Origin: Cheilinus undulatus
Taxonomy: Eukaryota; Chordata; Actinopteri; Labriformes; Labridae
Length of the DNA: 64,000 bases
Direction: 5' to 3'
Assembly (NCBI RefSeq): GCF_018320785.1
Contig: NC_054875.1
Span: 27,905,157 to 27,969,156 of the forward strand
Part shown: piece by piece, positions 26,201-38,200 of the stretch
Position numbering within the stretch: position 1 is the stretch's first letter
How the letters are laid out: the number at the start of each line of letters is the position of its first letter
Notes under the pieces: generated by a model
Told to the model about the DNA's origin: nothing
The model's input: only the letters and a program-made list of their open reading frames with translations
Databases searched by the model: none
Made by a program: the position numbers and the translations under genes

Positions 26201-29200
26201 TAAAAACACTTTATTTCTTCTTTTTTTGGGGGGTGTAGATCAATGATGAGAAATGATGACATTTATTAATACCCACAGGTCCTGCAGCAGCAACGCCAGG
26301 CACAATTAAAACCATTAAAGGTTTTTTTTTTAAAGTTTTAACTTATCTATACCCACTATGTGAAATCTAGATGAAATTCATCAGTAATTGTTGGCTGTTT
26401 TATGCTGCTTTAGTATAAGTTAGTTGTAGAGTTAACTATCAGCAGGATGGAGCTTTCCCTGGCAGCAATACAGTATACCCAGGTATATGTTTGTTTATAT
26501 CCTCAACTTCTATTTTCTTGTTGCTGACTCCCTCATGCAAGACCGCGTTTTTGATGGCACATTGGAGGAAGGCATCAATAAGGGAATCATTAAGATAAAA
26601 TGTGAATGATGTTGATTGATTGAACCAATTGGAAACTCCACTCAACGAAAACTGGTTCTTGATTCACATCCCTAGACACAACCCCACTCCAAATAAAAGG
26701 TATATAAAACTTTAGATTTTAGCCTCTTACATGAAAAAGTCAAACTTATTTCCTTTTTTAATGTGCTTTTGGAATGTTTAAGATAATTTTTCTGAGTCAG
26801 TCAATTAGGTAAGGCATACCAGCATTTAGTTGGAAAAAAGGAATTGCCATGCTCAAATTGAGAGGCAACAAGACAGAAACAAACTGATCCATGCAGTGTC
26901 AAATCAGTTTTTCCACATTTATGCCCCATAATCAAACAGCATGCAGCAGTCACATGCACGTATCCTGTTTGCATGCAGCTGTAATTGATGCTTTGAGAAA
27001 AAACGTGCGCTGCTTAGTTCAAGCAGGTTAAGTTTCCAAGGGTGGCATGCACAGACGCTCTACCTTAGTCTTCATGAATTTGGAATGGCTCTTGTAGACC
27101 TCCACCTGCTTGAGCTCATCCTGCCTGTCATCAGGGTGGAGCAGGCCGCTCGTCTTTAACATCTGGACCTCATCCTCTAAGTCTCTGATGTTCCTCTCCA
27201 GGGAAGAGATCTTGGTGTCCTGCACCAGTAACAGTAGGTATGCAATGAGTCTGCAAAAATCTGACCTCAGGTATTAGACAATTTTGAGTCTCACACAACC
27301 TTCACACCCTCACCCAAAGAATTTTTTTTATGATACCTAACCAGGGTAGCCCTACAAAATACCTGTCTGGGACACTTCCAAAGAAATTTACAAGAACAGA
27401 AAGTCAGCATATTTACATAAAACCTCAAAGTATCCTGTCTCTTGATTATGACCTATATGCCAATGAAGAATGAATAGAAAATATGGTACTACTGGGCAAA
27501 CATCCAGCTTGACTGCGGCCAAGTAGCTTTGTTTTGGCAGTATCTATGAGGGAATGGAAGGATCTGTCATGGACAGGTCCTGAGGTTGTTTAGATGCATC
27601 GGTTCAGACATACGTTAAAAGCTCAGCCTTGGAAGAGAAGAGAAAGGTAATTGAATAAATGGAAGCAGATTGCATGATGCCATCAACCCAAACCACAAGC
27701 ATCATGTAAGCATCTGACCTCTATTACCTTCACTGACTTCAGCCCTGCCTAGCACACCATGCTGTAAGTACCATCCTAAACACACAAAGACCGAGCAAAC
27801 AGGAAAGCGTAAAGAGAAATATGACACAAAACAAACAGGCAAAGACAAAGCATGTTTACTCAGATAAAAGACAAGAAGGATCTAGGGAATTCCTTTATCT
27901 TACCACACACACAAATGCCCACACTCATACTTTGGTATTTAATTTTTTCTGTTTCTTCACTTCACAATGAAAAAGCAACACCCAGAGGAAGACAAAAAAC
28001 AAACCCAAAGAAAACACTGAAAGTAATGTGAAAAATATCACAATAGGAATTAATGGAAGAGAAGCTGGGCTACAGGAGCCCTAAAATTAAACTTCTTTGC
28101 ATGGTTGTGCTGCATTTTAAACCATACAGAATAGGTATAGGGATAGAGGGAAAAATAAAGCACACTTGTAGCTTTTGTTCAGTTTAAAGAAGCATCAAGG
28201 CTTGGCTACTCATTACTGTACCTGCCAGATAACGTCAGGATCGAAACAGAAAGGGGGGTTGGTGTTCTGTAATCACAAAATGAAAATATATACTACTTTG
28301 AGACAGCTAGAACTCCGAAAATGCTAAAACTGGTTATAAAATACTAACCGGACAAAAATATGTAAGGTGAGCTACCATAAAGCTATCATACAGGGATCAA
28401 CAACCCCATAAAAAGACTGTTACATTTGCATAATCTCTTTGGAAAAACTTGTTTGCTTTTTAAAGTAACACTCAAATTTAATGTAGCCTATCTTGTGCTT
28501 TTTAACAGAGTGTTTGTATTTCAGGCCAGCACATGTGCAGCTTGTTATTAGGCAGACAAATCATAAAGCATGTGTGAAAAAATAACAGCGGTTTTGCTGT
28601 AAAGAAGCCACTTTTAGAACAAGCATTTGCTGAATGAACATTACATGTGTGTGCATGTGTGGGTGTGCTGGCAGACACATGCGGAGTCAACTGCATTTTT
28701 CACAGCTCTACAGACTTCAAAGGGCTGAGATGAGAGTGAAAGCTTCCATATGTGACATTTCAAACAAATTGAATAAGTGTTGTACTCTGCATGGGCCAAT
28801 AATGGCCACTACTTGGGCATAGCCCGCCATAGACACAACATAAGGCAATAATGAGACAGGACTGTTTGTGCATGTTTGTTAGTCCAGGTATAGACTACTG
28901 CCCATGTTACAGCAGGAGTCATCAATAATTAAAGTTTGAAAGGTATGAGGCTGATATCAGAGAGAACTGGACGACATAACGCTACTAAACAGCAAACTAC
29001 ACCGCTCAGACAAGATCACATCAGACTTCTTCAAGTTGTATCACAACACCCACACAGTTTAAGCCAACTGTTCTCCACTTTATAAACTGTTGGACACTCT
29101 CTCTGTCAAGCTGCTTTTGTAAACAATAAAAATACAAAAAATATGATTCAAAGAAGTGATCTAATACACTTGTACACATTCCTGATAAAGCATTTAGTTT

Positions 29201-32200
29201 ATTCCTGCTCCTGTTGATTCCCGTTCTGCTGTAACTCCTACCTTCATATCAATGACAGTCTGCAGAGCTCTGGTCTTGGCTGGATCAGCTGGGAGCTGGT
29301 TTCGACGGTGAAGCTCTTGAGGAGGGACCCGGTAAAAATAAGCCTGACGGCTCATCATCTTTAGAACTTTCTAGTGCCCACGGCTTCAGATGAAATGCAC
29401 TCACCCTTAACAATTCAACTCCCTGCTGTTCTTTGTCTCTTCCTATAACTTATGGTCAATACAGAGAGGTTTTCCTCTACTGTCCATCCTTAAAAAATAT
29501 TTTTAAAAAAGAACTTATTTTTCCTGTGGTCTTTAAGCTGGTGTCTGTTTGTTGCTTTCCTGAGGACTTCTTTCCATCTCTTAAAGCAGGTGTCTATTTA
29601 AGTTTTCTGTCTGCCTCTATTTGTTAGCAGGTTGGAGACAGACGTGGCTATAAGTCATAAGAATCCATCTTTACTACACTCTCAGTTTAAGTCCTTCTCC
29701 TCACTTCTTGTCTCTGTCTCTCTCACAGATGAATCTAAGCTCTCGCTTAGCAACACTTTCTGCCAGCACATGCGCTTCTCTTCTTCTTTCAATAATTAAT
29801 GATAGCTGACCTACAACAAGCCTTCACAAAAGCACACTCACACATACGACACACGACAAGTTAACCATACTTGTTACCATACTCGTTTGTAAAATTTAAG
29901 AAGAAGGACAAATGAAAATATACAGCATTTTCTAAAATGTATAGCTATATTCAGGATGAGCACTGTGATAATTGGAAACAGTTAAATGACCACAAAATTA
30001 GAAAACCCAAATTATCCCTCTCATACCTTTTCACTATTGCTTTGTGATGGCAGGCCTGACACTTTCAGTCCCAACTCAGATTAATCTATCAAACCTTGTG
30101 GTTGTGAACCATAACTACAAGTATTACAACAGGTGATCAACCACAGTTCAAGCCTTAGGCCATCTTATTCTACTTCACAGAGGACTCTCTGCAGGACTGT
30201 TGCATTGAATTGTACCCAAAGATGTTGCAGAATAATAAGGATGGAAATATTACTCAAGGTTCCTTGGTAAATTGGAGGTACAGTGTTTGTAGCTTGGATT
30301 ATTTCCTGGGTTAATGTGGACCACTTTCAATTTATGAAAATGCAGAGAGGCTGGAGATATTAGTTGATTCATATATTTGGAAGCAATAAGGAGCTCCTCT
30401 GTATCTCAGAAGTGTGGCATTGTATGAGAAAGTCATACTCCAGCTACCATTAGCTAGTGAGATAGAGGAGTTCAAGTGTGAAAAGGATAGAGCTGCTGCT
30501 ATCAGAGAGCAGAGATGCTAAAAGGAGAAAAAAAAGGGCAAAAGACAGGAAGTACAGAAAGCAAAAGCAGCTCTGAGGCAGAGAGAGACTGTAGGCTATG
30601 TGCAGAAAAACTGGGTAGGCTTTAGGCTCATCTCAGGTGTGGAAAAAAGTTGTCTCAAGTAACTAGAGGACACAGCTAGAGGGCTTATGAGCTCAGGACG
30701 ATTACCACTACCTGATGTTCAGGAGACACTTAAGGATGTTAATATGCTAACCCAGGTTCAGAACTGACATAATTTTAAGATCAATAATCAATAGTCACAT
30801 CAGATCATCTAAGAATGATGGCTGGTGGTAAGGACGCTCCATCTGCACTCTGTTTCTATGGCATTTTAATCAGCGGGCGGACAGTAAACTCCTGGTGAAT
30901 TGTTTAGTTATTTTTTTATTTCTTGATTTTTTTTTTATTAAAAAACTAAACTTAAACACACAGTCACAGACACGCTTGTCTGAAAGTCACTGTTTGAACT
31001 GCGACACTGATTGTATTTTCATTACTTTTACAGGTTTAAACATTGATTCAAACTGTTTTAAGAGAAGCTTGTATTCACTGATGACAGTCAGCATGTGCGA
31101 CATGTGTGAGAGAAAGAAAAAGCGCTGTGGCAGGCTCTCTGCTGCTTGTTTGTGTCAGGGCTTAAAGTGAGAAAAAATTCTGTGCCTGAAACTTTTTCCG
31201 GGGGGTACCTGTCACAGTTTGAGATATTGGAAAAGCGACTACAAAAGAGCAGTTTCATGTCTCAATGTTTCAATTTATTAAGAGTATTTTAACATATATG
31301 CAGGGTTTAAAGCAAAAAAAAAAAAACATGTAAATGAATGATCTTCATAGAGGATGAACTTCATAGAAGTGTTAGTGTCTGAGGGTGATTAGAGCAGTAT
31401 GATTTGGAGATTAGACCTCGAGACAGATCAGACAGAGGAGCAAATGAGCTCCATTCATGTTGATATTTGCTGCTGTAATCCTTTTATCATTCATTTTTTT
31501 AACGTGAGGCAGGACCAACTAACAGCTGAAGTTTTGTTTTCATCCTATTTACTTAAACTTTAATGTGTTCTAGAGACTGAAGTATGTGTCTGTGTTCATC
31601 CTTAAACTGTGTTTTAAGTCCTTGACAGGTTACAAGATGACCTACAATCACAAGGTGACATATCATAAGGGTATTGGATATTGACAGTTTTGTCAGAGCA
31701 ATTTTGTCTTCAGCTTTTTTCTTTTTGTATAAATTTTTGCAAAAATATTACCAGGGGCTGGGTGAGCTTGAAAGACAGATCATGCTCTGTGATGAACGTG
31801 CACACGCGTATTTTCGAGTCACACACATGGTCAGTTTTTGAGGCCGGTACATCAGCTGTGGTTGTTGCTCCCGGTAATTGCGTTGTGTGTGGGAGAGCGT
31901 GAACAGCTGCTCTGTGAGCAGGGTCTGACTCATGATGTGGTAGCACTTTTTTCCCCCTAGTTGAATATACTAGCTTTCTTGAACAAAAAGTGCAGAAGCA
32001 AGCACCTGCTTCTCTTAACTTCTTACACCAGCTACCAGGAGGCTTACTGTCTTTTTCTATCTCATCTATCCACGCCCGGTGCCATTTATTTTTTAATCCT
32101 TTATCAACTAGGTGGGCATCTTCCCCAGGATTCATGAATTTACTCTCCATCCTACTCTCCTTTGACATGACGTCTCTCTACTTGTGCATCTATGCAGCAC

Positions 32201-35200
32201 AGGACTCGGTTGACACACATTTTTCCATGACCCGCCCCATTCTACTTCTGATTGGCTAATAATGCTAGTTTAAGAGCAGGAGAGTTGTGTCCCTCTCATA
32301 TCATTGGCAGACGAACTCATAAACTCGAGAGTGATGGTGAGGATATCAAGCCTTTTTTTTTTTTTTTTTTTTAAATATGAGACATTTTTATTCCACAGCC
32401 AAACACCGCACACTGGAAATCCAGCACGGTGCCTGATTACCTAAAGCCCTGTTGTGTATTTAATGTGCACGGGCCTGTGAATATTAGAGAAGTTTACTAT
32501 GTCACCTTGTTGGTAAGACACTGATTGCATAGCAGTTAAAAAAAAAAAAAGCAATTTAAATGAAAGTGAGAGACTGTATGCATACATTGTGTTTAATCAG
32601 GGTGGGATCAGGTCAAGTTGTGCCTTATCATTCATGGGTGTTAGATGTGGAAAATTGTGGGTAAGGTCTCGGTTGGACTGGCTGCCAGTCAATCGAAGGG
32701 CTGATATATCAAGACAAACAACCAAGCACACTCACACCTACAGCCAAATTTGAATCACAGTATTGGGAGAGAACACACATCATGCACCAGGACAGCAGGC
32801 AAACACCGCACAGAAGGGTCCTCACCAAGAGTTAACCAGGAACCTTCTTGCTGTGAGGCAACAGCCCTGCGCTATGCAGCACTCCTTTAACACAATAAAA
32901 TATAATTAATCTATTCACTGATTAAAGCCTGAATACTAAATACTAAGTAATGTTTCTTCTATGGCATTTGAAGGTTCAAAACATGGCACCTCTGAGGAAA
33001 ATAAACAGTTTACGTGGCCGTGAAAAATGAGGGAAACCGTCTAGTCAGTTGTTTAAAAGATAATTAAAAACACTAAAACTGCAGTGGTAACAAATTCTGA
33101 ATTTAAAAATCAAGACAATTGTTGGTTAAAGAAAACCCACCAAATCAAACAGAAACCACATGCAGAAGAGTGTATTCATAGTAAAAACAGCTCATTGGTC
33201 ATTCTGATATCATACTATGGAGGACATTCATGAAGATGCCACAGGTTGAGATGGTTTCCATTGGTCCTGCTCTCCCCAGTTCTCCCAGTGAGTTAAAATG
33301 AGAGAAGACAAGGGCTTTATCCTCAAGACCATGTCAATTGTGGATAAGGAGGGATTACTGCTGTCGGAGCATGCCTCACACAGACATGCATGCCCACTGC
33401 TGCCACAGTCCTAATCCTTCACTGACCGTATGTGTATTAATGTGTCACTCTGAGCATGTGTCTCTCTGAGAGAGCGTACATCAACTCCTTATCAACAACA
33501 GTGAGAGTACAATGGGGGGAAATTAAGTCATGCAAGAGAGCATGTCATCAAAGACCGTCTTCTCTGCTCCACATGTGTCAGCAGAGCGAGCATATGGAAC
33601 GAATAGGATCAAACATAACACTATAGCAATAAGTGCCGGCATCCTGAATGAAGGACACGGTCACAAGGTTCAATTCTAGCCTGAAGGCAATGGTGTCGTA
33701 TGTGCCATGCATAGGTTAGGAAAAGCACAGATTCTACATGGACACACACATACATTCATCAATCACATTCCCCATCCCGTCTCCCCAGGGAGAGAAAAAG
33801 GAAACAGACATCCATTGCCACAAAAGTGGAAATGTGTCTGTCTATCAGATCAATGGTTTCAAGTCTAAGGGAAAGTCTTAAGGAGGGGGGAGGAGGGGTT
33901 GACGTAAAGGTTTGAGGGGTGTAATTTTGTCCCGATAAACTTTTTCCGCTGAAACATTCTGGGAGATCAACAGAGCGTGGTGGGTATGAGGTACCCAGGG
34001 TGTGGTGGGGAGAAAGGAGAATTAGTGTGTGTGAGTGTTTGCTAACAGTGTTTACAGTGCTCTTCCAATGTTAGCAGAAAAGGGCTTCATTAGCAGAAGC
34101 TGAGAGTAGCCAATCAAGAAGGGAGCCCTGAAAAGCTGCACCAGAGACAGGCTTTTTACCAATTAACCAAACCACAACAGATACCATATCCGCCTGAGGA
34201 GAGAAGAAAAGAGAGAGTGGGACAAGTCAAAAGGGAGATAAATAAACACTGGCAGGAAGGCAGATGGGAAATTAGGGTGGAGAAGATGCCACAATGCTGC
34301 AGCTGATAGGCTAGTGGCATGAGAAAGTGAGCAAGAAGGAAAAAGAAGCTGCAGAAAGAGTGATTTGATGAGATTAGCTTCAACTTTCCTGGCATTTGAA
34401 CCTCTTAAAAAGCTACATTTCTGAAGTTTCAACAAGGTTTTTGAAAGAATGTGGGGGCACAGGGCGAGAACGCCAAAAACAGCAAAAAGACTTCTGAAGC
34501 CAGGCATTGCATAGAAAAACTGTGGAGCCATAAGTGCCTTTCTCTTCTTTTGTCAACACTAGAGCAATGCTAAATACTCAGTCCTGCTGATCCAACACTA
34601 CAAGAAACGTCCTCACTTACAATAAGAGACCTGACTCCATCCAAAGCCCCTAAAGACCACACAAAATCTGCATTTGATATGTATGAAAGCAGATATGCCA
34701 TCTTCAAGTAGAACTCTCACAGTGAGAGTGTGCATGTGTATCTGTGCACACCCTTGGCAGCAGGTCAGGGCTAGGCAGGAACAGACCAGTGGTGCAGCTG
34801 TTATTATTGGGTGTACAGGGACCTGGCGGCTGGGGAGAGCAGATTAGGCCCAGATTTATGCCTCACAGCATGTGTGTGTGTGTGTGTGTGTCCCATCACA
34901 CATAACTTAACTCACAGTTAGTCCATGTAACTGATAAAGTAATTCAATTCTGATGGGATACTGCCACCTAGTGGGCACTCTCCATACTGCTAAATAGTAC
35001 ACAAAGTTTGTAAGTTATACAGAGAAACAAACTATTTAATGCACGGGATCCACGTTACACTAATAACTTGTATTAAAGATGAGTAATAGTAAAACAACAA
35101 CAGATATGGAGGAAAGGGAGGCATCTATTCTAACTACACTCCAGCTTTACATACAAAACAAAGGACAGAAAGGTGGTAAATGATCGGTTTATGTATCTAC

Positions 35201-38200
35201 TCTTTAAATCCAAAGAGGTAAAAGAGAAAAAGAAAGAAAACACCACACCACTCTCCTAATCTTTGCTTGAAGGAATAAAAATATAGACACAGATTTTTGT
35301 GGTAATATCTTTACGAGCAATCAAAGAATTCTTAGAAAGTCCTTTTGCCAACCCTCAGTCACGTTTTAAGGATAAATAACAGCAGAGTTGAGCTTAAAAA
35401 GGCGTTATTTATGATCCCAGCTCAAGCAAAACAAGCTGGGTCATTTAAAAGAGAGTAATGGGTGCGGTAATGAAAGGCAGTTGTGCCGGTTTCCTTTAGA
35501 GCTAATCACAAGAGCTGAGAGCAGTGCCCCCTGATAGAGGCACCTCCATCACTGGCCTGTCTTCACAAACCATGACAAGTGCAAGTTATGGAGAAAATAC
35601 GGACCCTTATGCATAAACAAAGGTAAGAGGGTTCAATAGGAAGTGCAATGGCTAAAGTTAAATTCACATACAGAAATCCTTTAGTGAATCTGAAATCAGT
35701 CAAATGTTTACTATTAAACACCCATAGTGATTACACCAGTCACAAAGCTTGACTTTTTTTGTTTAAGAGACGAAAAATTAGATTTTATCCATAAATGTTG
35801 ATAGTTTTAAGTGCCTCAAATATAAAAATTAGTTTCATATGTGTTGGTACAACATCCCCCATTGGTAACTAGCCGATAATCTAACCTTACAGTTCTTATT
35901 GCATAGCTGCAGTGTGTTGTTATAAAGGTTGCTATCCACGCACAACTTCTGTAAGTTTCCAGTAAGTCGTCTTTAGTTCCCTGCTAGCTACTGATTGAAG
36001 TGTTTTTGCTAAGATGCCAGAAAATTACCTTAAAAGCTGAACAAGACATTAACTTGAAATTTGGGTCAAATTAAACAAAACAGCAGCTCATTTTTTGCAC
36101 ATTAACTGAGATGAAGAACAATGGCTGAAATGGTCTCCATTGATCTCCATTATCTTACTTCAGTCAGGAACATGCTCGTCATACATTTTGCATTTTTATT
36201 GCAAAATGGATCTACAATTTTACTTGGCAGAGAAAGCTCTGCTCAAAAGTTGCTCCCTGGGGGAATCAAGCAGCATGCTTTGACTTTCCAGGGAGCACAA
36301 AGCTAGAAATCTTCATATGGATGGATAAATTTATGACAATGCATGCTGAATACACTAATAGTAGTTCAAAAGCCAGAAGCACCCTCACCCTCAATGTGAG
36401 GGTGCAACAAGCTTTATGCTATGAAGGAGGAGGCTGGGGTGGGGGAAGTTAAGCTTGGTGTATCAGCATTAATGCAAGCAAGAATTAGGGAAAAGTACGT
36501 CATATTTAAATGGTTGCTGTATTGAGAGAAAGAGCTGTGATTGGCTGTGAAAGCTGGAAGGCAATAATTAGGATCAGCTGTCCATCAGCTGATCACGGCT
36601 GGGCTTATCACTAACATGTCCTGCATGAACGAATGCTAAACTTCATTACGTTTTCTATTCTTATCCCATTTCACTCCAGTGCAATTAAGGAGGGATGACA
36701 AAATCATTGTAATCAAAGTATTAAAAAAAATATACATTTAATTTGTTCTACTCCAACTATTACATAGATGATGATGCACAAAGTTTGAGAAAAATCTAAA
36801 CATCTGATATTTAAACCACACAGTATAATACTTAGAAGTAAGGATGCAAAAAATTGGATTTTTGTTTATCTACAACATGACGATATTTACAAATTATTTT
36901 GAACTGGTACCAATATATAAATATTGTTCAGAGCTTAAACTTTAGTCCTTAAAACACACTCTGAAGTTTAAGGATGAACAAAGAAACAAACTTCAGTCCT
37001 TAAAGCAAACTTTAGAGCTTAAGGAATGAGGGTGAACTCCACTGACTTATTTGTAAATATGGGCAATATTTACATTTGATACAGGATGGATTTTAGAGCA
37101 GATATACTGGTTGTAAATACTGGCAGATTTGTTCACATCTGCTGATATAAACCAATACCTTGTGATACCAATATCCCTCCTTTAAAGTTTAATTTTTGTC
37201 TTTAGACTAAAAAAATCACTTGCACACTTTAGCAAAAGTGTGTAAACAAGAGAAGCACAAACAGACAGGCTTAAATGCAGCTACACATATAAAAGTAAGA
37301 CCTGATCAGACCATCTCAGCCTTAGAGGAAAGAAGAAAAAAGAACAGCAGTGGTCTCTCTTTTCAGTTGGGGTGTTTTCCCTTATTAATCATACATTAAT
37401 ATTCAGACAAACACAGCTTGTTTTCCTAACTAAGAAAAACAGCCCTTCACCCATCTCTTCCTCTCTCCCTCTAACCTCACCTCTCAGATCCTGGCTCCCT
37501 CCTCCCTCTCACACCCTGAGTATGTGTTAAGCTGTCAGGCTGTTAAAAATAGCACAGTCCACCAAGTGTGTGAGAGCAGGTACTCACCTCTGACACACAC
37601 AGTACGGGACGGTCCCAGACATTACCCACACACATTCACACACAGGTACACACATACACAGCAGTGGCTGCAACACCCACACAGCTCTGTCATAATCATC
37701 ACAGCGACCAAACACCCAGCATGGGTGGATATCCCATCAGCCACCGGCAGCCCAGCAAGGGAGTGTCCTCACTAGAGACGCTAAGCTGACAGGTCCCAGA
37801 TGTGCACGCATGCTCACAAATGCACACACACACAATCACACATGGTTATGAGCAGGCCTCACAGACAGAGACAGACAAACAACAGAAAAACAAGAACATC
37901 ATTACACAAACAATAGCAGAGCAGGCGCTGACACAACACACAAACACACACTGACAGAGAGGTAGAGAAATTAAAGGCTAAGAAGATTTAGGAGTTAAAA
38001 ATAAACAAGGCAGGAGTGAAGAGCACAGAGCAGCCTACTGCTCGCTCTCCTGGTACAGGATATAGAGACACCTGTGCTACACTGGCACTAACTGCAGGGC
38101 AGGTTCTTTTTAATACTCAGTCAATAAAATTCATCTCAAAGGGAGACAGAATAAGAGGAAAAGAGGAGGGTACAAGAAAAAACAATACTGTCTCAGTTTT

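Larger units (their letters stand above)
20235..27063 (-). other. erc2 intron
   Basis: Joins IEQLK to MKTK. Besides the hAT and SINE insertions no additional exon was recognised. The ERC1-type optional segment after SKFMK was looked for and not found. Confidence 0.7.
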
